A DNA stretch of 54,106 nt, taken from assembly GCA_029007115.1 (NCBI GenBank), contig JAQXHG010000035.1:1-54106 (forward strand), in the 5' to 3' direction. Below, piece by piece: positions 17,786 to 26,859 of the stretch. Position numbers and translations under genes: made by a program. The stretch's first letter is position 1. Each line of letters begins with the position of its first letter. The notes beneath the pieces were generated by a model that was not told the origin of the DNA, ran no database searches, and saw only the letters and a program-made list of their open reading frames with translations. This DNA is from a bacterium (GTDB lineage: Bacteria > Bacillota_I > Bacilli_A > RF39 > UBA660).

Positions 17786-19675
17786 ATGTTTCAAACAAAA
17801 CAAAATAATAGAATTAAATATTCATTTATCATATGTATTTTAATATTTATACTAATCATATTTAAAATCCTTTATATACAAGTAATTGAATATGATAAAT
17901 TAAGTACCTTAGCTGATGAATTATGGAGTAGAAACTTAACTATTCAAGCCGATAGAGGTAGAATATTAGATAGAAATGGTAAAGTAATAGTTGATAATAT
18001 TACTACTGTTGGATTATATTTAGTTCCTAATCAAATATTAAATAAAGAAGAGGTTGCTAAAAATTTAAGTAAAATATTAAATGTATCATACGATGAAATG
18101 TATAAACATGTAAGTAAAAGAACATCAATTGAAAGAGTTCATCCAGAAGGAAGAAATTTAGATATTGATGTTGCTAATAAAATAAAAGAACTTAACTATG
18201 ATGGTGTTTATTTACTCAAGGAAAGTAAAAGGGACTATAAATATAATGATTTATTATCACATGTAATTGGTTATACTGGAATAGATAATCAAGGTCTTAG
18301 TGGTCTTGAATATAAATATGACAAAGAGCTAACTGGTACTAATGGAAGTATTAAATATTATAGTGATGGTAGAGGTAAAAGACTTGAACTATCAGAAAAA
18401 TATGATGAACCAGTAAATGGAAAAGATATATATCTAACTATAGATTTAGATATACAATTAGCTCTTGAAAGTGAACTTAAAAACGCATATAAAAAATATA
18501 ATGCTGAGGGAGCCATTGGTATAGTTATGAAAGCAACTACTGGTGAAATAATGGCTATCTCTTCTCTACCTTCTTTTGAACCAAGTAATTACAAAGCTTA
18601 TAGTGAAGAAGTAATAAACAGAAACTTAGCTATATGGCAGAATTTTGAACCAGGGTCAACGTTTAAGATCGTTACACTAGCATCAGCTATTAATGAAGGT
18701 ATGGTTAATATATTTGAAGATACTTTTTATGATACAGGTGGAATAAAAGTAGATGGTAGTACTCTGCACTGTTGGAAGAGAAAAGGTCATGGTCTACAAA
18801 CTTACATACAAGTAGTTGAAAATTCATGTAACCCGGGATTTGTAAAACTAGGGCTTAAATTAGGAAAAGAAAAATTATTTAAATACATTACTGATTTAGG
18901 TTTTGGAAGTAAAACTGGGATTGATTTAAATGGAGAAGCAACAGGAATACTTTTTAAAATGGATAAAGTTAAAAATTTAGAACTTGCCACAACAGCTTTT
19001 GGTCAAGGTATAAGTGTAACTGCAATTCAACAAGTTTCCGCAGTTAGTGCAATTATTAACAATGGTAATATGTATACTCCTTATATAGTTTCTAGTATTG
19101 GAAATGAAAATAAAATACCCATATTAAAAAAATCTAATATTATTACAGAAGAATCGAGCTCATTGGTTAGATATGCTCTTGAAAGTGTTGTAGCTAATGG
19201 AAGTGGAAGAAATGCTTATATTGAAGGACATAGAGTTGGTGGTAAAACTGGAACAGCTCAAAAAGTTGGTGCTGGTGGTCAATATATGGATGGTAATTAT
19301 ATTTTATCATTTATCGGTTTTTTAAGTTCTGATAATCCTGAATATGTTGTGTATATTGCTCTTGATCATCCCCAAGGTGTTACTCAATATGGTGGTGTTG
19401 CTAGCGCACCTATTGCAAAATCAGTAATGGAAAATATAATTTCACTATATGATATCAAACCAAGTAATGATGGCATTCCAAAATTATATAAATGGGATGA
19501 TACTATATATATTACTATTCCTTCATTAATTGGACAAACAAAAAAAGAAGCTAAAAAACTTCTTAATGGACTTAATGTAGAATTTGTTGGCAATGGAGAA
19601 AGAGTTATTTCAACTACTCCAGAAGAAGGATCAAGAGTAAAACAGGGTTCAACTATAAAAATATTGTTAAATTAA
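17786..19675 (+). CDS. Class B penicillin-binding protein with one PASTA domain, SpoVD-like
   Basis: Class B PBPs cross-link peptidoglycan outside the membrane. The 629-residue protein has a short cytoplasmic tail and a membrane segment (residues 10-32), a dimerisation domain containing RGRILDRNGKVI, and a transpeptidase domain with the motifs STFK (Ser291, Lys294), SCN (in VVENSCNPGF) and KTG (Lys487, in GGKTGTAQK). A single PASTA domain closes the protein (IPSLIGQTKKEAKKLLNGL onwards). Length, one PASTA domain and the SCN motif fit SpoVD, the cortex enzyme of spore formers, better than the longer vegetative FtsI/PbpB. That choice is an inference. GGTGATTAT precedes the ATG. Confidence 0.9.
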   Translation: MFQTKQNNRIKYSFIICILIFILIIFKILYIQVIEYDKLSTLADELWSRNLTIQADRGRILDRNGKVIVDNITTVGLYLVPNQILNKEEVAKNLSKILNVSYDEMYKHVSKRTSIERVHPEGRNLDIDVANKIKELNYDGVYLLKESKRDYKYNDLLSHVIGYTGIDNQGLSGLEYKYDKELTGTNGSIKYYSDGRGKRLELSEKYDEPVNGKDIYLTIDLDIQLALESELKNAYKKYNAEGAIGIVMKATTGEIMAISSLPSFEPSNYKAYSEEVINRNLAIWQNFEPGSTFKIVTLASAINEGMVNIFEDTFYDTGGIKVDGSTLHCWKRKGHGLQTYIQVVENSCNPGFVKLGLKLGKEKLFKYITDLGFGSKTGIDLNGEATGILFKMDKVKNLELATTAFGQGISVTAIQQVSAVSAIINNGNMYTPYIVSSIGNENKIPILKKSNIITEESSSLVRYALESVVANGSGRNAYIEGHRVGGKTGTAQKVGAGGQYMDGNYILSFIGFLSSDNPEYVVYIALDHPQGVTQYGGVASAPIAKSVMENIISLYDIKPSNDGIPKLYKWDDTIYITIPSLIGQTKKEAKKLLNGLNVEFVGNGERVISTTPEEGSRVKQGSTIKILLN

Positions 19676-19741
19676 AAAGATAACAAGAAATTGAATTAAT
19701 AAAGACATTAAACATCTTCCTAATTTATTTTTATCAAAATA

Positions 19742-19773
19742 AAAAGTAAACTCAATTTTTTTTGTTTACTTTT
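19742..19773. terminator. Bidirectional terminator between PBP and pfp
   Basis: AAAAGTAAAC (19742-19751) pairs perfectly with GTTTACTTTT (19764-19773). T-rich sequence follows on both sides. Confidence 0.75.
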
Positions 19774-19783
19774 ATTTTACAAA

Positions 19784-21451
19784 TTAATCAAAACTACCTT
19801 TTTCTAAAGCTAAAGTTATTGTAGTATTATCACAAACCTTTGATGGTCCATAATATTGAATAGCTCCTGGATATACATACGAAGTTTCAATAGCCCACTT
19901 TTCTCTATGCTCTTTGAAATATTTAAAAGCATTTCCATTAAGATCAACAAGTGCTTTTTTAATAACTGGTTTGTCTTTTCCATGCCTTCTTTCAATATTC
20001 ATCATTTTTGTAATTGGCATACCACCTGCAATCCAATTTATTGCTGATGATGAAAGATTAGAAATTTTTGAAAGATATCCATTGTAGCCATATTGTATTA
20101 AAACAAAAGCATTATATCCAAGAGAATAGCAATAATCTGCATCAAAATTTGATGGAAAAGCACATCTTCCCTCATATCCTAAAAAATGATGTAATACTGA
20201 AAATTTACCATTATATAATCCGGATTTTCTTCTTTCTTCAAGTTTTTGAGCAACTACTGCAGAAAATAATTTTTCTGATTCAATAAGAGATACTTGAACA
20301 TTTCCATGTGGATCACGCTCAAAAAATAATTGTTGTTGAATATTTCTTGGCAAAATATTAAAAACATCTACTGCTTCTTTTGTTAGTCCATTAACAATAA
20401 ATTCATATTTTTCATCCCATGTAGAAAGTTTATTAAATTCATCTGCTTTCTTAAAAGCAAGAAGTTCATTTATTTGTGATATTAGCATTGAAAATTCTGG
20501 AACAAATTCAACTACACCCTCTGGTATAATTACAACTCCAAAATTCATATTTTTTTCAGATCTTGAAACTACTGAGTCACAAATATAATCTGCTATTTCA
20601 GAAATAGACATTTTCTTATTAGCTATTTCTTCTGAAATAAGACAGATATTAGGTTGTGTCTGAAGTGCACACTCAAGTGCTATATGAGAGGCAGATCGTC
20701 CCATAACTTTTATAAAATGCCAATATTTTTTTGCTGAATTTGCATCTCTTTGAATATTTCCTATAAGTTCACTATATGTTTTAGTCGCGGTATCAAATCC
20801 AAATGAACATTCTATATCTTCATTTTTTAAATCTCCATCAATAGTTTTAGGACATCCAATTACTTGAATTCCTGTTTTATTAGCTGCAAAATATTCTGCT
20901 AAAAGAGCCGCGTTGGTATTAGAATCATCTCCACCAATAATTACAATAGCATTAATATTATGTTTTTTACATACATCAGTAACAATCGAAAACTGTTCTT
21001 CTGTTTCAAGTTTTGTTCTATCAGAACCAAGAATATCAAATCCTCCAGTATTTCTAAATTGATTTATATACTCATCATCAAAAATTATAAAATTGTCTTT
21101 AAGAAGTCCTCCAGGACCACCTTTAAATCCATAAAGTTCATTTTCAGGATTTGTAGATTTTAATGCATCGTATAACCCACAAATTACATTATGTCCTCCT
21201 GGTGCTTGGCCTCCTGAGAGAATAACTCCTACGACTTGCTTTTTATCTGTAGATGTATTTTTTCCTTTTTTAAAAACAACTTCTTTTTTACCATAAGTAT
21301 TAGGAAAAAGTTCTTTTATTTTTTCATAATCCGAAACACTTTTTGTTTCACTACCTTCTTTTACTGCAATTTGAGTAATTCCATTTTTTAACATCTTTGG
21401 TAGTTTTGGAACATACTCAAGTCTTGCTGTTTGTAATGATGAAATTTTCAT
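19784..21451 (-). CDS. pfp: Diphosphate-fructose-6-phosphate 1-phosphotransferase
   Basis: This enzyme makes fructose-1,6-bisphosphate with pyrophosphate instead of ATP, in glycolysis or its reverse. The 555-residue length matches the long PPi-PFK group. GVILSGGQAPGGHNVI (residues 76-91) and GGDDSNTNAALLAEYF mark the donor site; the GGDD sequence with Asp in the second position is the known sign of PPi rather than ATP use. CPKTIDGDLKNEDIECSFGF, with TIDGD, holds the catalytic Asp, and MGRSASHIALECALQT is the fructose-6-phosphate site. AAAGGAGGATATAT precedes ATG. It is transcribed alone. The energy saving fits a fermentative host. Confidence 0.95.
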   Translation of the reverse strand: MKISSLQTARLEYVPKLPKMLKNGITQIAVKEGSETKSVSDYEKIKELFPNTYGKKEVVFKKGKNTSTDKKQVVGVILSGGQAPGGHNVICGLYDALKSTNPENELYGFKGGPGGLLKDNFIIFDDEYINQFRNTGGFDILGSDRTKLETEEQFSIVTDVCKKHNINAIVIIGGDDSNTNAALLAEYFAANKTGIQVIGCPKTIDGDLKNEDIECSFGFDTATKTYSELIGNIQRDANSAKKYWHFIKVMGRSASHIALECALQTQPNICLISEEIANKKMSISEIADYICDSVVSRSEKNMNFGVVIIPEGVVEFVPEFSMLISQINELLAFKKADEFNKLSTWDEKYEFIVNGLTKEAVDVFNILPRNIQQQLFFERDPHGNVQVSLIESEKLFSAVVAQKLEERRKSGLYNGKFSVLHHFLGYEGRCAFPSNFDADYCYSLGYNAFVLIQYGYNGYLSKISNLSSSAINWIAGGMPITKMMNIERRHGKDKPVIKKALVDLNGNAFKYFKEHREKWAIETSYVYPGAIQYYGPSKVCDNTTITLALEKGSFD

Positions 21452-21547
21452 ATATATCCTCCTTTTATTAACAACTATAAATTATGATATCATATTATAA
21501 AAAATATATAAATAATTTTTAATATTTTTATATCCTATAAGGCATTA

Positions 21548-21583
21548 AAAAACTAGATTAAACTTTTTATCTTAATCTAGTTT
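21548..21583 (-). terminator. Terminator of the pilin-like gene
   Basis: AAACTAGATTAA (21550-21561) pairs with TTAATCTAGTTT (21572-21583), followed by T on the minus strand. Confidence 0.8.
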
Positions 21584-21596
21584 TATCTAATAATTT

Positions 21597-22898
21597 TTAC
21601 TTATAATATGCTATAGGTTCTTCAAAATTATTTTCTATATAAACTCTTCTTCCGTTTCTTGAAAAGTAAAAGTTAAGTTCATATTTCCAAATGTTCTTAT
21701 TATAATCAACGTAAACATGATTTTGATTATATTGAGTATTATTTGTAACCATACCGTTTTCTTTATCTCCCCAAATATAATTCCATGTAGCTTTAGCGCA
21801 TTCGTAATTGTTACAACTTAAATCAGCATCAATATATTCTTTATCTTTATAATAGTCTTGCTGTCCTAATTCTTCCCACATTCTTACTGTACCATCTTCT
21901 TTAAATGTTATATATAATTTAGAATCCACATATCCTTGTCTTATATTTTCTCCAACATAATTAACATTATAAATAAAACCATATTCATTAGTTTTAACAA
22001 CATTATCGTCTATAAGATGCAAATCAATATATATATCAGCTAGAACTTTATCCCCAATATTTAACCCCTCAATAATAACAGATCTTCCATCTTGCGTAAA
22101 ATCAAAATTTAGTGTTTCTCCTTCACCAAGATTAACATACACATTTGATTTACTATATGTAGTAGCAGTAGTAATAAGACCATTATTTATATCACCTAAA
22201 ATATAATTAATATTAACCTTGGCACATTCGTAATTACTACATCCTAAATCAGCGTCAAAAAGAGATTTGTGTTTATTATAATCTTCTTGTGAAAGATCTA
22301 TCCACATCTTTAATGTTCCATCCTCTTTAAATGTAATAAATAATATAGTTGTTGGATAATCCACACTTATATAAGTTTCATATCTTACATCATAATAAAA
22401 TCCATAATTATTAATAGTAATTTTATTTGAAATTAACTTATCTTTTATAGTAATTCCATCTGCTGTTACTTTAAATATTTCTTCTTCTGGTAATTGAGAA
22501 ATAACACTTGCTTCTTTAACATCAGTTGCTTTTATACCTTTTTTATCACTTATAAATTGATGTTCTTTATTCGTAACACCTATTTGAAGAATATTACCTT
22601 GAGCATCTACTTTAACATAATAATCCAACTTATCACTACTACTCATTTGAAGTGAATTCTCACAATCTTTACCATCCACTCTACAATAAACTATTTCTCC
22701 ATTTGCATTTCCTTTAGTAGCATCACTTAACCATTTTCTTTCAACTGATTGAATTATTGTTTTTACCTCTGTCTCAAAAGAACTTTTTTTAGAATTATTA
22801 AACATCTTTATTACATTTGGTATTGCCATTACTACTAATATTGCTAAAATTGAAATAACTGCTAGTAATTCTACTAATGTAAAACCTTTTTTTCTCAT
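21597..22898 (-). CDS. Prepilin-type protein with a tandem duplicated outer domain
   Basis: The protein (433 residues) begins with a type IV prepilin signal, KKGFTLVELLAVISILAI, with cleavage expected between Gly and Phe and a conserved Glu at +5. After the pilin helix (to about residue 55) come about 90 residues with a cysteine pair, then two copies (about 155-285 and 297-425) of one domain. Both copies share ITFKEDGT, CxNYECAK with two cysteines, a Y[IL]xGDxxNG turn, and an NGR/DGR end. No prepilin peptidase, pilus ATPase or platform gene is in the window, so any assembly system is elsewhere. It may be a surface adhesin or pseudopilin. Confidence 0.8.
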   Translation of the reverse strand: MRKKGFTLVELLAVISILAILVVMAIPNVIKMFNNSKKSSFETEVKTIIQSVERKWLSDATKGNANGEIVYCRVDGKDCENSLQMSSSDKLDYYVKVDAQGNILQIGVTNKEHQFISDKKGIKATDVKEASVISQLPEEEIFKVTADGITIKDKLISNKITINNYGFYYDVRYETYISVDYPTTILFITFKEDGTLKMWIDLSQEDYNKHKSLFDADLGCSNYECAKVNINYILGDINNGLITTATTYSKSNVYVNLGEGETLNFDFTQDGRSVIIEGLNIGDKVLADIYIDLHLIDDNVVKTNEYGFIYNVNYVGENIRQGYVDSKLYITFKEDGTVRMWEELGQQDYYKDKEYIDADLSCNNYECAKATWNYIWGDKENGMVTNNTQYNQNHVYVDYNKNIWKYELNFYFSRNGRRVYIENNFEEPIAYYK

Positions 22899-22981
22899 AC
22901 ATTAATTCTCTCCTATTCTATTTAAAATTTTACATCTAAATTACTCTTTTTTCAACAATTGAAGTTTTGTAAGTGTAAAGT

Positions 22982-23003
22982 AAAAGAGAAGCTAAAAAGC
23001 TTC
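22982..23003 (-). terminator. Terminator after the broken deacetylase gene
   Basis: GAAGCT (22988-22993) pairs with AGCTTC (22998-23003), followed on the minus strand by TCTTTTA. Confidence 0.65.
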
Positions 23004-23020
23004 CTAATAAATTAAAAGTA

Positions 23021-24457
23021 TCATTTTACTTTTGATATAAATTCAGCAAATGTAGTTCCTTGATAAATAGCTCTTCTTGGAAGTCTAAACTTATCACTTC
23101 ACTTTTTTACTCTTCCACCATTAGTAGTTAAAGCCATATGAATTCCAGCATCTTTAACTGCTTTTACAAATGTATTATTATAATGACCAAAAGGATAAGC
23201 CATACATTCTTTATTTTCAACATACTCTAATGATTTTTTTAAATCTTGAAGTATTTCATCATATGTTAAACACATTGCTTTTCCATTTTGACTATTATTT
23301 GTACAACTTCTTACATGCAATGTATGAGTATGTGATTCCATTGATACTCCTTCTTGATTTTTATAGTTTTTCCAACTAGGATTTTTTGATATTACAAAAG
23401 ATGTAGAAGGAATATTTCTAGCATTCATGATTGGTACTGCTATTTTATAATATGTTGGATCACCATCATCAGCGGTTATTATAATACTCTTTTTTGGTAA
23501 ATTTATTTTCCCATCTATATAATCTTCTAATTCATCCCATGTTGGAAAATAATAATTGTTTTTAACCAAGTAATCCATTTGCTCTATAAAATTACTTTTA
23601 GAAAGATAAAGTTCATTATTTGGTTTTTTAGTTACCTCATCATCATAAAACCAATGATACATCAAAATTGGTATTCCATCAGTATCTTCTTTTTGAACAT
23701 TAATAGTAGATACTACTTTAGTTTCATTATGTGACGAATCCTCAACTTTATATACAACTTCATATATTCCTTCTTTATTTATATCAACCTCACCTTCAAC
23801 TATAACTTTATCTTTTAAATCCTTATCAAAATTATCACTTACTGTAAAATCTTTTAAATCAATTTCAGTTCCGAGTATTAAAAAACTATTAATATTTCTA
23901 TTTAATTTTATTTCTGGTGGAGTCAAATCTTTATATATTATGTATCTATATGATATAGTTTCATTACCAGATGAATCTTTAACACTATATTTAATTTTGT
24001 AATTATCACTATTTTCTTTTTTAATAATTTCAGTTTTAACTTTATTAGTTAAATCACCATCATAATTATCATATGAATTAAAGCCATCTTCTATATATTC
24101 ATCCGAATAATCTAATATAATAAATTTTCTACCTTTTAATATTATTTTTGGTTTTTCTGTATCTACAACCTTAATATATCTTTTTTATTATATGCTTTAT
24201 TTTTTATATTAAATATATAAACATATTCATAATCCCCTATTTTAGTAATATCTAAATTAGTATTTTCTTTATATTCTATTTTTTTATCTCTATAAGTAAT
24301 ATTAACTCCACTATCTTTATAGTCTTTATTAACTTCAATATTAATAACTTCTTCACCATTAAATTCAATTTTATAAAATAAAGGAGAATTATATATATAT
24401 ACTAACTATTATTGTAAAAATCAATATTAAAACTATAACTACTTTACTTCTCTTCAT
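23021..24457 (-). pseudogene. Polysaccharide deacetylase with Ig-like repeats, three disruptions
   Basis: The intact ancestor was a membrane-anchored NodB-type deacetylase, which removes acetyl groups from wall or surface glycans. An ATG at 24457 after AGAAGGG opens a signal segment (MKRSKVVIVLILIFTIIVSI). The frame breaks at a (TA)6 repeat (24390-24401; a seventh unit restores it), again at an A6 run (T at 24181-24186; a seventh restores it), and by an in-frame TGA at 23101-23099, after which 25 more family-like residues follow (SDKFRLPRRAIYQGTTF...). Two DUF5011-like domains (KPKIILKGRKF..., PPEIKLNRN...) precede the NodB domain (IPILMYHWF, IITADDGD, ESHTHTLH, AYPFGHYN). The main open part is 23099-23926 and continues in frame to about 24180. 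Pseudogene, phase-variable gene or sequencing error are all possible. Confidence 0.85.
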
Positions 24458-24531
24458 ATACTAACCCTTCTATTCAATATAACTTAATACTAAGCATTAG
24501 TTTTTTATTAATAAATTCTAATCTTTAATTA

Positions 24532-25518
24532 TTATCTTCCAAGACCCATTTTTTCTTTTAATAATTCATATTTTTCTTTTGCAATTTTTCTAGTATAATC
24601 TCTTCCCTCATCAAGTATTTTATCTATTTCATCACTATTAATAATTTTATTATATTTTTCTTGTATCTCACTTACAACACGAATTACTTCATCAGCAACG
24701 CACTTTTTAAATTCTCCATAATTTTTGCCTTTAAATTCATCTTTTATTTCATCATATGTCTTATTGGTAATAGATGAATATATGTGTATTAAATTAGATA
24801 TTCCAGGCTTATTTTTTGGATCAAAATGAACACTCATTTCACTATCAGTAGTTGCACTCATTATTTTCTTTCTAATAGAATCAGCATCTTCTAAAAGCAT
24901 TATAACGCCCTTTTTATTTTCAGATGATTTACTCATTTTTATACTTGGGTTTTGTAAATCTTTAACTAAAAATTCATTTCCATCAAAAGATATTACTGGT
25001 TCTGGTATTTTAAATGTCTCACCATATTTTTTATTAAAACGAATCGCAATATCACGAGCAAGTTCTAAATGTTGTTTTTGATCTTTTCCTACTGGTACTA
25101 TATCAACATCATATATCAAAATATCTGCTGCCATTAAAACTGGATATGTTAATAATCCTGCTGAAAAATTAGTATGTTTTAAACTCTTGTCTTTAAATTG
25201 AGTCATACGAGATAATTCACCATAATATGTATTACATTCAAGTAGCCATGACACATTAGCATGATACTCATTTTCAGATTGAATATATATTTTATTTTTA
25301 TTTGGATCAATACCACATGCTAAATATAAAGCAATTAAATTTTTGATGTTTTTTCTTAACTCTACAGGATCTTGCGTAACAGTTATGGCGTGTAAATCAG
25401 CAATAAATATATACGAATCATATTTTTCTTGATTTTCTACCATTTTTTTAATAGCACCTAAATAATTACCTAGTGTAATCACACCTGATGGTTGTAATCC
25501 TGTTAACATTTTTTTCAT
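24532..25518 (-). CDS. trpS: Tryptophanyl-tRNA synthetase
   Basis: TrpRS charges tRNA-Trp. The 328-residue protein has the class I signature near its start (LTGLQPSGVITLGNYLGAI, the HIGH variant in which the second His is Asn-preceded) and the KMSKS loop as IKMSKSSENKKG. PVGKDQKQHLELARDIA and LTYPVLMAADIL are typical. I start at the ATG at 25518, seven codons inside the longest frame, because GGAGATG is placed 6 bases upstream. It is divergent from lexA with about 120 bases between start codons and no room for a T-box. Confidence 0.96.
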   Translation of the reverse strand: MKKMLTGLQPSGVITLGNYLGAIKKMVENQEKYDSYIFIADLHAITVTQDPVELRKNIKNLIALYLACGIDPNKNKIYIQSENEYHANVSWLLECNTYYGELSRMTQFKDKSLKHTNFSAGLLTYPVLMAADILIYDVDIVPVGKDQKQHLELARDIAIRFNKKYGETFKIPEPVISFDGNEFLVKDLQNPSIKMSKSSENKKGVIMLLEDADSIRKKIMSATTDSEMSVHFDPKNKPGISNLIHIYSSITNKTYDEIKDEFKGKNYGEFKKCVADEVIRVVSEIQEKYNKIINSDEIDKILDEGRDYTRKIAKEKYELLKEKMGLGR

Positions 25519-25589
25519 GAAAATCATCTCCACATACAATTATACTATAATTTCTATTATTTTAAAAATATTTTTTATTTATAAAAACC

Positions 25590-25618
25590 TTTACAATCTT
25601 TTGTTCGTTTGCTATTAT
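25590..25618 (+). promoter_or_regulatory. Promoter of lexA
   Basis: TTTACA (25590-25595) and TATTAT (25613-25618) are 17 bases apart. A GTTCG sequence lies in the spacer, where a LexA operator might be expected, but the full GAAC-N4-GTTC form is absent. Confidence 0.7.
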
Positions 25619-25637
25619 ATAGACAAGGAGTGATACT

Positions 25638-26255
25638 ATGGAAAAATTAACTCATAAGCAACAAATAATTTTAACTGAAATTAAAAAATTTATTGCAAAA
25701 TATGGCTACTCACCTACTATTCGTGAGCTATGTAATTTATGCAATCTAAGTAGTACTGCTACTATGTTTGTACATTTAAAAAATTTAACTCAAAAAGGAT
25801 ATATTTCTCAAAGTGGAAACAAATTTAGAACTCTTTATTTAAATGTTCCAAATGAATATGACGATAAAAATAATTTAGTTATGGAGGTTCCTTTACTTGG
25901 AAAAGTTGCTGCTGGTAATCCTATTGAAGCTATTGAAAATCCTAATGAATTTTTTGATTTACCTTCATATTTAGTACCAAGAAATACAGAGGTATTTGTA
26001 TTGAATGTCAATGGTAATAGTATGATAAAATGTGGGATTTACGATGGTGATATGGTAATAGTTAAAAGACAAAGTAATGCTAATAATGGTGAAATAGTTG
26101 TTGCTATGACTGATGAGAATGAAGTTACTTTAAAAAGATTTTACAAAGAAAAAAAACATATTAGACTTCAACCAGAAAATGATGAATTAGAACCAATAAT
26201 ATTAAATAATGTTACTATTCTAGGTAAGGCAATTGGACTTTATAGAAAATTATAA
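25638..26255 (+). CDS. lexA: LexA repressor
   Basis: LexA represses DNA-repair genes and cuts itself when RecA is activated. The 205 residues begin with a winged-helix domain (GYSPTIRELCNLCNLSSTAT) and end with the S24 self-cleaving domain. The cut site is Ala92-Gly93 (VAAGNP), the nucleophile Ser128 (GNSMIKCGIYDGD) and the base Lys166 (EVTLKRFY). AAGGAGTGATACT precedes ATG. It has its own promoter and shares a terminator with the convergent gene downstream. I did not find a clear SOS box. Confidence 0.95.
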   Translation: MEKLTHKQQIILTEIKKFIAKYGYSPTIRELCNLCNLSSTATMFVHLKNLTQKGYISQSGNKFRTLYLNVPNEYDDKNNLVMEVPLLGKVAAGNPIEAIENPNEFFDLPSYLVPRNTEVFVLNVNGNSMIKCGIYDGDMVIVKRQSNANNGEIVVAMTDENEVTLKRFYKEKKHIRLQPENDELEPIILNNVTILGKAIGLYRKL

Positions 26256-26262
26256 TATAGAA

Positions 26263-26294
26263 AAAACTTCAATAATAATTGAAGTTTTATTTTT
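26263..26294. terminator. Bidirectional terminator after lexA
   Basis: AAAACTTCAAT (26263-26273) pairs with ATTGAAGTTTT (26278-26288), with T-rich sequence on both outer sides. Confidence 0.8.
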
Positions 26295-26318
26295 ACATAA
26301 ATCATATTAATCACTAAA

Positions 26319-26852
26319 CTAATAAGCTAAAGTTCTTGTATATGCTTTTTCGAATGCTTTCTCATCATTATGTTGATAATAACCTATATATCCAAGAGTA
26401 CAAAAATCGTTATAATACTCTTTTACTAAATCTATCTCTTCTGTAGTTAATTTAACAAACATTATATATTTTCTCATTCTAAGTGGATTTTTACTATTTA
26501 AAATTATATTAAATACTTCTTCCCTTGGTAAGATTCTTAAAACTGTCATTCTACTTGATGCATATACACCTATTGTATCAAATTTTTCATTTTCAATATA
26601 ATCATCTCCACATTCAATTTTTCCATCTGCTTCTATTTCTACAATTGTAAAATTAGATGCTAATAATCCATTAGATCTATCTCTAAATCTCAAAGTCTCC
26701 TCTGGATATATTGAAAAATGAAAACCATTTTTAGAGTATTTTAGTTCACCACTTAACTCATACTCTCTATTAAGCTCATATGGTGTCCCATATTGATTAT
26801 ATACACATTTTTTATTTTGATCAACATCATAAACGAGTTTATATCCTCTCAT
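26319..26852 (-). CDS. DUF7666-like protein, function unknown
   Basis: The 177-residue soluble protein begins MRGYKLVYDVDQNKKCVYNQ and has a YSKNGFHFSIYPEETLRF block, which resembles the 'NGFHFC' core of the DUF7666 family found in phages and bacteria; a FTIVEIEADGKIECGDDY strand pair follows. The similarity is judged by eye and is moderate. Its ATG lies 7 bases after the rhomboid protease stop codon with TAGGGG between, so it is probably translated from the same mRNA as that protease. No catalytic residues are evident. Confidence 0.6.
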   Translation of the reverse strand: MRGYKLVYDVDQNKKCVYNQYGTPYELNREYELSGELKYSKNGFHFSIYPEETLRFRDRSNGLLASNFTIVEIEADGKIECGDDYIENEKFDTIGVYASSRMTVLRILPREEVFNIILNSKNPLRMRKYIMFVKLTTEEIDLVKEYYNDFCTLGYIGYYQHNDEKAFEKAYTRTLAY

Positions 26853-26859
26853 AAAACCC

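Noticed and set aside
23099..23101. TGA read as Trp in the manner of mycoplasmas
   Set aside because: Trp is coded by TGG throughout, lspA ends in TGA, and this gene has two other lesions, so a nonsense mutation is simpler. The scarcity of TGA stops is kept as a separate observation.
24458..24531. Terminator of trpS
   Set aside because: ATTAG and CTAAT could pair, but the loop is long and no T tract follows on the minus strand.
25596..25612. LexA operator in the lexA promoter
   Set aside because: Only a GTTCG half-like sequence is present; the GAAC-N4-GTTC palindrome is not.
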